64,000 nucleotides of DNA from Streptomyces sp. NBC_00554 (GCF_041431135.1 NZ_CP107799.1:6324001-6388000), one strand, 5' to 3'. Shown: positions 51,824 through 61,400, numbered from the stretch's first letter. A program made the numbers and translations. The notes: generated by a model from the letters alone, not told the origin.

Positions 51824-52912
51824 CTACGCGATGGACGGATCCGTCTCGTCCCGCTCAGTCCACTTCACATCGGACATGACCGCCCGCGTCGCCCCGTCGC
51901 CGGCCCCGCGCAGCGCCCCCGTCACGGCCGAGGCCGCCGCGAGGGCGCACAGGAACCAGGCCGCCGCAGTGGGCAGGTCGTTGCCGAGAAGGAGTACGGG
52001 GAGGGCGAGGAGGGTGGCGAGCAGGGCCCCGCCGAACGTGGAGAGGTGAACCGGTGCGCGGAACTTGGCGGTTGACGGTACGCGTCGCGCGCTGCGGTCG
52101 GACGATGTCGTACGGAGGTCCTTGACCAGGTAGGCGCGGACCTCGTCCGGATCCGTGAGGCCCAGCAGCGCTTCGCCGCCGTCCGCGACGAACGCCGCGG
52201 GCAGCTCGTCGTCGATCAGCTTCCAGCGCTTGGGCAGGTAAAGCCACCCTTCCTGGCCGCCGAACCGTACGGCCGCTCGCGCCACGTCCGCGCGCGGCGC
52301 GGCCAGCCTGATCTCGTGCGCGCCCTCCCGCACGACGATCCAGTGCCAGTACGAGACGTCCACCGCGCCGGGCTTGTCGCCCCGTTCACTGAGCCGCATC
52401 CGCACGGGCTCTCCGGCCTGCACCCGCACCGCGTACACCTCGCCGTGTGCCGCGTCCTCGGCCAGCACCTTCAGCTTCAGCAGCCGCTGCTTCATGCTCG
52501 TCTGCTTGCGCGCGAAGAGCATCGCCTTCACCGTCACCACGATCAGGAGGAGCCCCACAAGGCCGAGGAACACACCTCCGCCGCCGGGCCCCTGCGCGAG
52601 CCGGTGCGCCGAGTACGGCGTCAGGGCCAGGAGAAGAAAACCGATGACTGTGCCCAAGTCCCACCTGGGCAGCGGGAGTCGGCCGGGCAGCGCGCTGCTG
52701 GACGCCGCTTCCGGTGCCGGTCCGAGTGCGGGCGCCGTACGGCACGCGAACGCCCAGCCGGCCGCGGCGACGGCCGCCAGCCCGAGCGCCGCGAGGATGT
52801 CGGTACGCGGGGCCGGTGCGTCGTGCCGCACGAAGACCAGTGCCAGGGCGACGGCGACACAGGCGAGTGCCGAGCCGCCGAGTACGCGGGTGGTGATGGT
52901 GGAACGTCTCAC
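51824..52912 (-). CDS. Membrane protein of unknown function
   Basis: A 362-residue protein with helices at about residues 9-27, 37-57, 86-105, 111-130, 297-315 and 320-340. A cytoplasmic beta-rich domain lies between (KVLAEDAAHGEVYAVRVQAG ... WIVVREGAHEIRLAAPRADV ... GWLYLPKRWKLIDDELPAAF). It resembles a domain of unknown function common in Streptomyces membrane proteins. No catalytic motif is seen. It is monocistronic; a strong hairpin lies in its upstream region. Confidence 0.8.
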   Translation of the reverse strand: MRRSTITTRVLGGSALACVAVALALVFVRHDAPAPRTDILAALGLAAVAAAGWAFACRTAPALGPAPEAASSSALPGRLPLPRWDLGTVIGFLLLALTPYSAHRLAQGPGGGGVFLGLVGLLLIVVTVKAMLFARKQTSMKQRLLKLKVLAEDAAHGEVYAVRVQAGEPVRMRLSERGDKPGAVDVSYWHWIVVREGAHEIRLAAPRADVARAAVRFGGQEGWLYLPKRWKLIDDELPAAFVADGGEALLGLTDPDEVRAYLVKDLRTTSSDRSARRVPSTAKFRAPVHLSTFGGALLATLLALPVLLLGNDLPTAAAWFLCALAAASAVTGALRGAGDGATRAVMSDVKWTERDETDPSIA

Positions 52913-52933
52913 GGTGCTTCCCCCCAGGGAGCG

Positions 52934-52972
52934 GTTCGTCGGCGGCGCACAGGCGTGGCGCCGCCGACGAAC
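52934..52972. other. Perfect 15-bp inverted repeat upstream of the membrane protein gene
   Basis: gttcgtcggcggcgc and its complement are separated by 9 nt (acaggcgtg). The repeat starts 21 bp before the membrane protein start. It could be an operator or a leader hairpin, or a second stop for bglC transcripts. Confidence 0.6.
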
Positions 52973-53095
52973 TGGACTTGTGATCGCGGGGGTTGGTTGT
53001 ACTCGGTTTCCTGTGAATCACGGGCCTGACCAGCCACGGGGTGCGGTGACCGACCGACCGACCCGGCGGAAGCCCGGCTACCCCTCAAGCCCCAA

Positions 53096-53129
53096 GGGGC
53101 GCGGCACTCCCCTCACCGTGCCGCGCCCC
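53096..53129 (-). terminator. Terminator of bglC
   Basis: Perfect 12-bp stem (ggggcgcggcac / gtgccgcgcccc) with a 10-nt loop, 16 bp after the bglC stop. Confidence 0.88.
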
Positions 53130-53145
53130 GCCCCCCCGTCTCCCC

Positions 53146-54573
53146 CTACTCGGTGGCCACCCCCGGCAGCACCCCCGTCCGCGCCGCCTCCCCGTACCAC
53201 CGGGCACTCGACTTCGGCGTACGTTCCAGGGTCGCGTAGTCCACGTACACCGCTCCGAAGCGCTTGCCGTAGCCGTACGCCCACTCGAAGTTGTCCATCA
53301 GGGACCAGAGGTAGTAGCCGCGGACGTCCGCGCCGTCGGTGATGGCGCGGCGTACGGCGGCGAGGTGGCCGTGGAGGTACGCGATCCGCTCGGGGTCGTG
53401 GACCCGGCCGTCGGGGTCCGGCTTGTCGTCGTACGCGGCGCCGTTCTCGGTGATGTAGATCGGCAGGCCGGGAGCCTCGCGGACGTACCTCATGATCAGG
53501 TCGTGCAGGCCCGTCGGGTCGATCGTCCAGCCCATCTCCGTACGCTCGCCCGGCGTTTGGTGGAAGGCGACGTCGTCCGCGCCCGGCCAGGGGGAGTGCG
53601 AGCTCGCGCCGTGGCCGTCCGCTCGCGGGCCGTCCGTCACGTTCTCCGCCGCCGAAACCAGCGTCGGTGTGTAGTAGTTGAGGCCGAGCGCGTCCAAGGG
53701 CTGTTTGATCAGGGCGAGATCGCCGTCCAGGACGTACGACCAGTCCGTGACCGACGCCGTCGCCGCGAACAGGCTCTCCGGGTACGCCCCGTGCAGCATC
53801 GGACCGTGGAAGACCCCGTTGGCGAGGTCGTCGATGCGCCGCGCCGCCGACAGGTCGGCCGGGTTCTGCGAAACCGGCCTGACGACCGAGGAGTTGAGGC
53901 TCACCGCGACCGAGTTGCGGGCGGGCATCGCGGCGCGCAGGGCCGAAGTGCCCAGGCCGTGCGCCAGGTTCAGATGGTGCGCGGCACGCAGCGACGCCGC
54001 CGGGTCGGTGCGGCCGGGAGCGTGCACCCCGGAGCCGTACCCCAGAAAGGCGCTGCACCAGGGCTCGTTGAGGGTGATCCACTGCTCGACTCGGTCGCCG
54101 AGCGCCTCGCCCAGTATCTGCGCGTACTCCGCGAAACGCAGCGCCGTGTCGCGTTCGGGCCAGCCGCCCGCGTCCTCCAGCTCCTGCGGGAGGTCCCAGT
54201 GGTAGAGGGTGACGGCCGGTTTGATGCCGTGCGCGAGCAGCTCGTCCACCAGCCGGCGGTAGAAGTCCAGGCCGCGCTGGACCGCGGGGCCGCGGCCCGT
54301 CGGCTGCACCCGGGACCAGGAGACCGAGAAGCGGTACGCGGTCAGGCCGAGGTCCGCCATCAGGGCCACGTCGTCGCGGTAGCGGTGGTAGTGGTCCACG
54401 GCCACGTCACCGGTCTCGCCGCCCGCCGTCCTGCCCGGCGTATGGCTGAAGGTGTCCCAGATCGAGGGCGTGCGGCCGTCCTCCCGTACCGCCCCCTCGA
54501 TCTGGTACGCGGAGGTCGCGGCGCCCCAGAGGAAGGCGGGAGGAAAGGTCACGGGCGTCACAGGCTCAGGCAT
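53146..54573 (-). CDS. bglC: GH1 beta-glucosidase BglC
   Basis: A 475-residue cytoplasmic family 1 glycosidase that hydrolyses imported cellobiose to glucose. Family signature FLWGAATSAYQIEGAV is at the start, the acid/base Glu is in WITLNEPWCSAFLGY, and the nucleophile Glu in LPIYITENGAAYDD. The YYLWSLMDNFEWAYGYGKRFG segment is typical of GH1. The ATG at 54573 overlaps a CebR box. It is the last gene after cebG (112 bp) and matches the cebEFG-bglC locus of Streptomyces (SCO2795-2798). In plant pathogens BglC also takes part in control of thaxtomin. Confidence 0.95.
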   Translation of the reverse strand: MPEPVTPVTFPPAFLWGAATSAYQIEGAVREDGRTPSIWDTFSHTPGRTAGGETGDVAVDHYHRYRDDVALMADLGLTAYRFSVSWSRVQPTGRGPAVQRGLDFYRRLVDELLAHGIKPAVTLYHWDLPQELEDAGGWPERDTALRFAEYAQILGEALGDRVEQWITLNEPWCSAFLGYGSGVHAPGRTDPAASLRAAHHLNLAHGLGTSALRAAMPARNSVAVSLNSSVVRPVSQNPADLSAARRIDDLANGVFHGPMLHGAYPESLFAATASVTDWSYVLDGDLALIKQPLDALGLNYYTPTLVSAAENVTDGPRADGHGASSHSPWPGADDVAFHQTPGERTEMGWTIDPTGLHDLIMRYVREAPGLPIYITENGAAYDDKPDPDGRVHDPERIAYLHGHLAAVRRAITDGADVRGYYLWSLMDNFEWAYGYGKRFGAVYVDYATLERTPKSSARWYGEAARTGVLPGVATE

Positions 54574-54586
54574 GGAAGCGCTCCCA
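54573..54586. promoter_or_regulatory. CebR box at the bglC start
   Basis: tggaagcgctccca matches the CebR palindrome tgggagcgctccca with one change. It covers the first base of the bglC start codon and the ribosome-site region, so bound CebR would block bglC separately from cebEFG. Confidence 0.85.
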
Positions 54587-54685
54587 TAGGGGGTCGTGGA
54601 GGCCGACGGTAAGAGGGGGGACGGGGACAAGGAGGATGGGGGCGAGGGGGGCCGAGGCGGCGGTGACCCGGCCCCCACACGGGCG

Positions 54686-55591
54686 TCAGCCCTTGACGGC
54701 GCCCTGCATGATGCCGCCCACGATCTGCTTGCCGAAGATCGCGAAGACGAGCAGCAGCGGCAGCGTGCCGAGCAGCGCGCCCGCCATGATCAGGGACTGG
54801 TCGGGGGTGAAGCCGCGGCCGAGGCCCGCGACCGCGACCTGCACGGTCGGGTTGCCCATCTGGGTCAGCACGAGGAACGGCCACAGGAAGTCGTTCCACG
54901 TCTGCACGAAGACGAGCATGCCGAGCACGGCCATCGCGGGGCGCGCCGCCGGGAACACCACGTGCCAGATCACCCGCCAGCTGCTCGCGCCGTCCACCCG
55001 GGCCGCCTCGATCAGCTCGTTCGGCAGCGCCTGGATCAGGTACTGCCGCATGAAGAAGACACCGAAGGCGCTCACGAGGGACGGGAAGATCACTGCCTGG
55101 AGCTGGTCGGACCAGTCGAGCTTGGCGACCATCATGTACAGCGGGATCACGCTGAGCTGGGGCGGAATCATCATGGTGCCGATGATGATCAGCATCATGG
55201 CGTTACGGCCCTTGAAGCGCAGCTTGGCGAAGGCGAACCCGGCGATCGTGGAGAGGACGACGACGGTGACCGCCGAAATCCCGGCCACGATCGTGGTGTT
55301 GAGCATCGCCTCGCCCAGATTGGCGTCCTTCCAGGCGAGTTCGAGCTTGTCGAACAGGCCCGAGCCGAACCAGAACGGCGGTGGCGTCTGCGCCAGCCGG
55401 TTGTTGTCGCGCGAGGCGGCGATCGCCGTCCACACCAGCGGGAACAGCGAGCCGATGGTGAACAGCACGAGCACGGCGTACGCGATCGGGCCGCCGTGCA
55501 ACTGCCCGCCCGCACGGGCCGACTTGGGGCGCCGGGTGCGCTTGGGCGGTTCCTTCACAGGGTCGGTGGGGGGCGTCAGTGTCGTCGTCAC
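54686..55591 (-). CDS. cebG: Cellobiose ABC transporter permease CebG
   Basis: A 301-residue MalG-type permease of the carbohydrate CUT1 family with six predicted helices. The EAA loop is ELIEAARVDGASSWRVIWHV. The start is a GTG with aggag upstream. It lies 11 bp after cebF. Works with CebF as the channel for cellobiose/cellotriose. Confidence 0.94.
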   Translation of the reverse strand: MTTTLTPPTDPVKEPPKRTRRPKSARAGGQLHGGPIAYAVLVLFTIGSLFPLVWTAIAASRDNNRLAQTPPPFWFGSGLFDKLELAWKDANLGEAMLNTTIVAGISAVTVVVLSTIAGFAFAKLRFKGRNAMMLIIIGTMMIPPQLSVIPLYMMVAKLDWSDQLQAVIFPSLVSAFGVFFMRQYLIQALPNELIEAARVDGASSWRVIWHVVFPAARPAMAVLGMLVFVQTWNDFLWPFLVLTQMGNPTVQVAVAGLGRGFTPDQSLIMAGALLGTLPLLLVFAIFGKQIVGGIMQGAVKG

Positions 55592-55602
55592 GGCCTGTAC
55601 TC

Positions 55603-56619
55603 CTAACTACTGGCGCGCAGCCGGCGCGAGATGACGTAGTTGACGATCCCGATCACGATGAGGATCAAGAACATGGTCCAGGCGATGGCGGAGGCCCGGC
55701 CCAGGTGCTGGTTGACCCAGCCCTGCTCGTACAGATAGAGGCCGAGCGTCTGGAACTGGTGCTGGGCGCCGCCGGACGCACCCTTGTTGGCGTCGAAGAG
55801 GAGCGGCTCGCCGAACACCTGGCTGGCGCCGATCGTCGAGACGACGACGGTGAACAGGATCGTCGGCCGCAGCGACGGCAGCGTGACGTGCAGGAACTGC
55901 TTCCAGCGCGAGGCTCCGTCGAGGGCCGCCGACTCGTAGAGGTCCTGCGGGATGGCCTGCATCGCCGCCAGATAGATCAGCGCGTTGTAGCCCGTCCAGC
56001 GCCAGATGATGATCGACGAAACGGCTATCTGCGAGGGCCACTTGTCGTTCTGCCAGTCGATGTTGTCGAACCCGACGGCGTTCAGCGCCCAGTTGATCAT
56101 GCCGTAGTCGCGGCCGAAGAGCAGCACGAACACCAGCGAGGCGGCGGCGATCGACGTGGCGTACGGCGCGAGCATCGCGACCCGGTAGAAGGTCGAGCCG
56201 CGCAGCTTGTAGTTGAGGATGTGGGCGAGGCCCATCGCCATCATCAGCTGCGGGACGGTGGAGATGATCCCGATGGTCAGGGTGTTCTTCGCCGCGTTCC
56301 AGAAGAAGTCGTCGTCGAAGATCCGGGTGTAGTTGCGCAGGCCCACCCAGTCCATGTCGGTTGGCGCCGTCAGCTCCACCGCGTGCAGCGAGGCCCAGCC
56401 CGTGTAGATCAGCGGGAAGAGGCCGAAGGCGAGGAAGAGCAGGAAGAACGGGGAGACGAAGGCGTACGGGCTCCAGCGCATGTCCCGCTGCCATCGGCGG
56501 GAGAGCCGGGCCCGGCGTCGAACGTCCGCCTCAGCGGGCGTACTTGACGGGATCCGGTCGGCCGGGGCCGCGCCCCCCTCCTTCTCGGGGGGCGCGGCGG
56601 TGTCGTGCCGGGGGGACAT
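55603..56619 (-). CDS. cebF: Cellobiose ABC transporter permease CebF
   Basis: A 338-residue MalF-type permease. A cytosolic N-terminus of ~45 residues precedes the first helix (PYAFVSPFFLLFLAFGLFPL), and the EAA loop is QDLYESAALDGASRWKQFLH. The ATG at 56619 is listed. A GTG at 56628 overlapping the cebE stop (GTGA) is also possible but has a ribosome site only 2 nt away. No ATPase gene is in the operon; from the literature the shared MsiK supplies ATP hydrolysis. Confidence 0.94.
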   Translation of the reverse strand: MSPRHDTAAPPEKEGGAAPADRIPSSTPAEADVRRRARLSRRWQRDMRWSPYAFVSPFFLLFLAFGLFPLIYTGWASLHAVELTAPTDMDWVGLRNYTRIFDDDFFWNAAKNTLTIGIISTVPQLMMAMGLAHILNYKLRGSTFYRVAMLAPYATSIAAASLVFVLLFGRDYGMINWALNAVGFDNIDWQNDKWPSQIAVSSIIIWRWTGYNALIYLAAMQAIPQDLYESAALDGASRWKQFLHVTLPSLRPTILFTVVVSTIGASQVFGEPLLFDANKGASGGAQHQFQTLGLYLYEQGWVNQHLGRASAIAWTMFLILIVIGIVNYVISRRLRASS

Positions 56620-56624
56620 ACCGG

Positions 56625-57941
56625 TCACTTCTCCAGGTTGTTGTCGATGGTCTTCACGGCGTTCTTCCAGGCCTCTTCGGGAGACTTGCCCTGGGTCACG
56701 AGAACCACGCCGTTGTCGGTCAGACCCTGCTGGATGATCTGGTCCTTCGGGCCGATCGTCTGGACCGGGATGTTCTTGGCGGCCTCGGCGAAGATCGTGC
56801 CGATCGGCGCGGCACCCGTCATGTCGTTCTTCGCGGTTGTCACCTCGGTCGAGTCGTACGCCGCCGGGGTGCTCGGGAAGCTGCCCTGCACGCCGAACAG
56901 CTTGGCCTGCTGCTCGGGAGCGGTCAGCCAGGCGGCCAGCTTCGCGGCTTCTTCGGTGTTCTTGCCGGACTTGGGCACGGTCAGGAAGGAGCCGCCCCAG
57001 TTGCCGGACACGGGCGACTGGGCGACGTCCCACTTGCCGGCCGCTTCGGGCTTCGACTTGCCCTTGATGTAACCCAGCATCCACGGCGGGCAGGACATCG
57101 CTGCGAACTTGCTGTTGGCGATCGTCGTGTCCCAGGCGGGCTGGAACTGCGTCTGATTGCCGATCAGTCCGTCCTCGGCGGCCTGCGAGGTGAGGTCGAA
57201 CGCGGCCTTCACGGCCGGGTTCGTCTTGTAGATGACCTCGCCTGCGGAGTCGTAGAACCGCTCGGTCTCACTGCTGAGGATCGCCTGGAGCAGACCGCCG
57301 GGGGAGTCCAGGAAGGTGGTGCCCTTGGCCTTCGCCTGGTACTGCTTGCCGACGTCGACGAACTTGTCCCAGCTGCCCGCCCACAGCTTGCCGACTTCCT
57401 CGCGGTCGGTGGGCAGACCGGCTGCCTTGAACAGGTCCGTGCGGTAGCAGATGGCCATCGGACCGATGTCGGTGCCGACCCCGATCGTCTGCCCGTCCTT
57501 GGTGGTGGCCTGCTTCCACTTCCAGTCGAGGTAGTCGCTCTCCTTGCCGTACTTCGACAGGTCGAGCAGCTTGGTCGCCTGGGTCTCGACGATCTCGGCG
57601 ATGTTGCCGACTTCGACCATCTGGATGTCCTGGAGGCCGCTGTTGGTGGTGAGGTGGTTGACGAGCGCCGGGTAGTAGTTCTCGTTGCGCTCCACGACGG
57701 TCTGCTGGATGTCGATGTCCGGGTGGAGCTTCTCGTACTCCTTGTACAGGCCGGACTCCTCGAAGCCGGCGGTGCCGAAGAGGCCGAGCGTGATCTTGGT
57801 CTTGCCCTTGCCGCCGCCTTCCGACGACGAACCGGAGCTGTCCTTGCCGTCGTCGGCACAGCCGGCCAGCAGCCCGGTGCCCAGCGACGCGATCGTCGCG
57901 AGGACTACCACCTTGCGGGCGGTTCGGGTACGTGCTCGCAT
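56625..57941 (-). CDS. cebE: Cellobiose-binding lipoprotein CebE
   Basis: A 438-residue CUT1 solute receptor with lipobox LLAGC and a Ser/Gly-rich tether. The domain begins KITLGLFGTAGFEESGLYKE, and contains IGVGTDIGPMAICYRTDLFK and MSCPPWMLGYI. CebE binds cellobiose and cellotriose with high affinity. The ribosome site is aggagg. First gene of cebEFG, under a perfect CebR box 117 bp upstream. Confidence 0.95.
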   Translation of the reverse strand: MRARTRTARKVVVLATIASLGTGLLAGCADDGKDSSGSSSEGGGKGKTKITLGLFGTAGFEESGLYKEYEKLHPDIDIQQTVVERNENYYPALVNHLTTNSGLQDIQMVEVGNIAEIVETQATKLLDLSKYGKESDYLDWKWKQATTKDGQTIGVGTDIGPMAICYRTDLFKAAGLPTDREEVGKLWAGSWDKFVDVGKQYQAKAKGTTFLDSPGGLLQAILSSETERFYDSAGEVIYKTNPAVKAAFDLTSQAAEDGLIGNQTQFQPAWDTTIANSKFAAMSCPPWMLGYIKGKSKPEAAGKWDVAQSPVSGNWGGSFLTVPKSGKNTEEAAKLAAWLTAPEQQAKLFGVQGSFPSTPAAYDSTEVTTAKNDMTGAAPIGTIFAEAAKNIPVQTIGPKDQIIQQGLTDNGVVLVTQGKSPEEAWKNAVKTIDNNLEK

Positions 57942-58334
57942 TGCGTCCTCCTGTTGCCCTGACGTGCCGACCCCCCGGCCAACTGCATTGTTGGGCCCGT
58001 TAGTTCACGCTGCGGCTCGGGCGGGGAACGTGCGGGATGTGTATGTGTCAGGTACCGTGGGAGCGCTCCCACAAGTGATGTGTTGAAGAGTCGTCGGTTC
58101 GCGCGGGGGTGTCAAGGGAGCGGACGCGGAGAGATGCGTTCAGTTATCGGGCCGTTAGCTAACTGCGAGAGGCGGTACGAACTCGGGTCAGGACGGAGGC
58201 TTTTCGGTCCGTCGCGGGGGCCGAGGGCGCGGCCTCCGGTGCGGGCGGCGCTCGGGCCGGGCTCGAGTTCACGAACAGGGCTGTTAGATTCCAGGCCAGT
58301 CGCGGAGTGATCCGCGGTGTGACGGGAGGCGACC
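57942..58334. promoter_or_regulatory. Divergent cebE/cebR regulatory region
   Basis: A 393-bp gap. The CebR box at 58058 marks the cebE promoter side. Nearer cebR there is a palindrome gttagctaac (58155-58164) within a cagtta...taactg repeat. No open frame is supported. Confidence 0.7.
58058..58071. promoter_or_regulatory. CebR box upstream of cebE
   Basis: tgggagcgctccca is the exact consensus for CebR, released when cellobiose binds the repressor. Confidence 0.95.
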
Positions 58335-59390
58335 ATGGCAGGCCACGGAGCGCGGGGCCGGAGCGGCGGGCGGCCGACCCTTGAGGAGGTCGCCGCGCGG
58401 GCCGGAGTGGGCCGCGGGACGGTGTCCCGGGTGATCAACGGTTCCCCGCGGGTCAGCGACGCGACCCGCGCCGCCGTCGAGGCCGCGGTCGCGGAACTCG
58501 GCTATGTCCCGAACACGGCGGCCCGTGCCCTCGCGGCCAACCGAACCGACGCGATCGCCCTTGTCGTCCCCGAACCCGAGACCCGCTTCTTCGCGGAACC
58601 GTACTTCTCGGACATGCTGCGGGGGGTCGGCGCGGCGCTGTCCGACACCGAGATGCAGCTGCTGCTGATCTTCGCGGGCAGCGATCGTGAGCGCCAGCGA
58701 CTGGCCCAGTACCTGGCCGCGCACCGCGTGGACGGCGTCCTGCTGGTCTCGGTCCACGCGGACGACCCGCTCCCCGATCTCCTCTCCCAGCTGGAGATCC
58801 CGGCGGTCATCAGCGGCCGCCGCTCGGCGGGCGAGACGCTGCCGTCCGTGGACTCCGACAACTACGGCGGAGGCCGCGCGGCCGTCGAGCACCTGATCGC
58901 CCAGGGCCGCCGCACCATAGTCCACCTGGCGGGCCGCCTCGACGTCTTCGGCGCCCAGCGCCGCGTCGACGGCTACCGCGAGGGCCTGCGCGAGGCGGGC
59001 CGGGAGCCCGACGACCGGCTGATCGTCCCCGGCGACTTCACCGAGGAGGGCGGCCGCCGTGCGATGACGGAACTCCTGGACCGCTGCCCCTCCCTCGACG
59101 CGGTCTTCGCCGGCTCCGACGTCATGGCGGCCGGCGCCCGCCAGGTCCTGCGCGAGGCGGGCCGCCGTATACCCGAAGACGTGGCCCTCGTCGGCTACGA
59201 CGACTCCGCCATCGCCCGCCACATGGACCCCCCGCTCACCAGCGTGCGTCAGCCGATCGAGCTGATGGGCCGCGCGATGATCGACCTCCTCCTGGACGAG
59301 ATCGCGGACCGCCGTCCGGCGGTGTCGCGCGGCCTGGAGAGACGGCAGGTCGTGCTGCCCACGGAGCTGGTGGCCCGGGCGTCTTCGTGA
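58335..59390 (+). CDS. cebR: LacI-family repressor CebR
   Basis: A 351-residue repressor with the LacI helix-turn-helix (PTLEEVAARAGVGRGTVSRV, hinge YVPNTAARALAANRTDAIAL) and a periplasmic-binding-like effector domain. Divergent from cebE, as in other Streptomyces. It binds the two CebR boxes in this window and is released by cellobiose. No box lies directly before its own start, so autoregulation is not evident. Confidence 0.95.
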   Translation: MAGHGARGRSGGRPTLEEVAARAGVGRGTVSRVINGSPRVSDATRAAVEAAVAELGYVPNTAARALAANRTDAIALVVPEPETRFFAEPYFSDMLRGVGAALSDTEMQLLLIFAGSDRERQRLAQYLAAHRVDGVLLVSVHADDPLPDLLSQLEIPAVISGRRSAGETLPSVDSDNYGGGRAAVEHLIAQGRRTIVHLAGRLDVFGAQRRVDGYREGLREAGREPDDRLIVPGDFTEEGGRRAMTELLDRCPSLDAVFAGSDVMAAGARQVLREAGRRIPEDVALVGYDDSAIARHMDPPLTSVRQPIELMGRAMIDLLLDEIADRRPAVSRGLERRQVVLPTELVARASS

Positions 59391-59403
59391 GGCGCCCCCT
59401 CGG

Positions 59404-60387
59404 TCAGGCCGGCAGGGACGCGAGCCAGGTGGTCAGCAGCCGGTTGGTCTCCTCAGGGCGTTCCTGTTGGACCCAGTGGCCGCAGGCGTCGAGGATGTGC
59501 GAGGCGGTCAGGCCGGGCAGGGTGACGGGGAACGCCTTGATGGCGTCGGCCATCCAGGTGGTGGAGGCGTCCAGGCCGCCGCCGATGAACAGCGAGGGCT
59601 GAGTGACGGGGGCACCCTCGAAGGCGGCCAGATCCTCCCAGTCGCGGTCCATGTTCCGGTAGCGGCCCAGTGCCCCGCTCATCCCGGTCCGCTCGAACTC
59701 CCCGGCGTAGACATCGAGTTCGCGCTCGCCGAGCCAGCCCGGGAGCCGTCCGGCGGGGAACCGTTCGCGCAGCGTCCCGCCGGGGCTCAGGAAGTGCGGG
59801 TCGGGAGCGCCGGGCGCGGGCATGGTGTCGGCGGACAGGGCGGCGTAGAAACCGGCCAGCCAGCCCCGGACGTCGGGCTCGATCTCCCGCTCCGCCCGTC
59901 CGGGCTCCTGGAAGTAGGAGACGTAGAACTCCTCGTCCCCGCCCATCCGCGCGAAGACCTCGCTGGGCTTGGGGCCGCCGGGCGGGGCGTAGGGCACGCT
60001 CAGCAGCCCGACCGCGCGGAACACATCGGGCCGGACCAGGCCCGAGACGGCGGCGATCGTCGCACCCCAGTCGTGCCCGACGAGCACGGCGGTCTCCTCG
60101 CCCAGCGCCCGCACCACGGCGACGTTGTCCTCCACCAGGTCGAGCATCCGGTACGCGCTCACCGCCTCGGGCCTGGAGGAGCGCCCGTAGCCGCGGACAT
60201 CGATGGCGGCCACCCGGTAGCCGGCCGCGGCCAGCACCGGCAGCTGGTGGCGCCACGAGTACCAGGACTCGGGGAATCCGTGCACGAGCAGGACCAGCGG
60301 GCCGGTGCCCTCCTCCACCAGGTGGATCCGTCCGGCGGGCGAAGACACCAGACGGTGCGTGCGCTCTGCTGCGTGGGTCTGCGGCAT
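59404..60387 (-). CDS. Epoxide hydrolase-like alpha/beta hydrolase
   Basis: A 327-residue protein with the epoxide hydrolase pattern: oxyanion HGFPESWYSW, nucleophile Asp in LVGHDWGATIA, and the final His in DACGHWVQQERPEETNRLL. A cap domain lies between. It converges on cebR (13-bp gap). Substrate unknown; haloalkane dehalogenase is less likely because the Trp/Asn halide-binding pair is not evident. Confidence 0.9.
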   Translation of the reverse strand: MPQTHAAERTHRLVSSPAGRIHLVEEGTGPLVLLVHGFPESWYSWRHQLPVLAAAGYRVAAIDVRGYGRSSRPEAVSAYRMLDLVEDNVAVVRALGEETAVLVGHDWGATIAAVSGLVRPDVFRAVGLLSVPYAPPGGPKPSEVFARMGGDEEFYVSYFQEPGRAEREIEPDVRGWLAGFYAALSADTMPAPGAPDPHFLSPGGTLRERFPAGRLPGWLGERELDVYAGEFERTGMSGALGRYRNMDRDWEDLAAFEGAPVTQPSLFIGGGLDASTTWMADAIKAFPVTLPGLTASHILDACGHWVQQERPEETNRLLTTWLASLPA

Positions 60388-60619
60388 GGGGTTCCTCCCG
60401 GGTCACTCCGCGTCTACCTGCTGCCAACGGCCGCACCGGCGCAACACACCGGACAACGGCACACCGCCGATCCTGCGGCGCCCGACACGACCGACGCGAA
60501 GCCTGTTGCCGGTTCGGCAACAGCGCCGGGGGCGACCGCCCCGGAGGTGCGCCGTCGGACACCCCGGCGCAGGCTGGACAGTGACCGTTGACCCCTCATC
60601 CAGCAGACCTGGGGGCCTC

Positions 60620-61123
60620 ATGCCGTACGGATCTCCAGGGTCGGGATGGGGTGCTCCGCCGCCCCCACAGCCGCCGAAGAGGAACACCGGGAAGATCGTC
60701 GGCTTCGGCTGCCTCGGTGTCTTCCTGCTGTTCGTGGTCCTCGGCGTGATCGGCCTCGTGTTCGGCAGCGGGGACGACTCGTCGAAGGACAGCGGCGCGG
60801 TGGTCGAGGAGTCGACGGCGAAGGCGAGCCCCAAGGAGACGTCCGGCCCTGAGGGAGACGTGAAGATCACGAAGTGCGAGGTGGACTCCACGACATCCTG
60901 GCCGGCCGCCGAACTGCTGATCACGAACCGCAGCTCGAAGGAGTCGACCTATTTCATCGACGTCGAGTTCGTGGACAACTCGGGGAAGCGGCTGGGCGAG
61001 GCGTCCGCAGGGACGAGCAACTTGGCGCCGGGGCAGAAGGCGGAGGAGACCGCGCAGGGCCTGAACGAGATCTCGGTGAAGATCGAGTGCAAGGTGACCG
61101 AGGTGACGCGGTGGGCTTCATAA
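60620..61123 (+). CDS. Small membrane-anchored protein with C-terminal beta domain
   Basis: A 167-residue protein: Pro-rich cytosolic head (GAPPPPQPPKRN), one transmembrane helix (IVGFGCLGVFLLFVVLGVIG), a Ser/Lys/Glu linker, and a C-terminal Ig-like beta domain (AELLITNRSSKESTYFIDVE ... SAGTSNLAPGQKAEE) of the FxLYD/DUF4352 kind with two cysteines that could pair. No enzyme motif. A possible -35 (ttgacc) lies ~30 bp upstream. Function unknown. Confidence 0.8.
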   Translation: MPYGSPGSGWGAPPPPQPPKRNTGKIVGFGCLGVFLLFVVLGVIGLVFGSGDDSSKDSGAVVEESTAKASPKETSGPEGDVKITKCEVDSTTSWPAAELLITNRSSKESTYFIDVEFVDNSGKRLGEASAGTSNLAPGQKAEETAQGLNEISVKIECKVTEVTRWAS

Positions 61124-61165
61124 GCCATAGGTCGTAGATCGTCATGGACCGTCGTCGGGAAACGA

Positions 61166-61203
61166 ATCAAGGCCCGACCCGCTTTCGCGGGTCGAGCCTT
61201 GAT
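61166..61203. terminator. Bidirectional terminator between membrane protein and tRNA-His
   Basis: 17-bp stem (atcaaggcccgacccgc) with one mismatch and loop tttc, 3' of both genes. Confidence 0.88.
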
Positions 61204-61210
61204 CATTCAG

Positions 61211-61284
61211 GGTGAGTGACGGGACTTGAACCCGCGGCATCCTGGACCACAACCAGGTGCTCTACCAGCTGAGCTACACCCACC
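61211..61284 (-). tRNA. tRNA-His (anticodon GTG)
   Basis: A 74-nt cloverleaf on the minus strand including the encoded G-1, which pairs with C73. The acceptor stem is GTGGGTG/CACTCAC, the anticodon loop is TTGTGGT closed by CCTGG/CCAGG, and the T-loop is GGGTTCAAGTCCC. CCA is not encoded. Confidence 0.96.
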
Positions 61285-61400
61285 ATGTCCGGTCTTGAGT
61301 TTCTCCGACCGGCCGAGAAAAAGTGTACAGGGTCCGAAGGGGTGCTCGCGCACCGCTTTTTCGGGGGCCCAGCAGGGCCCCGTCAAAGGCGTGTCCGGTG

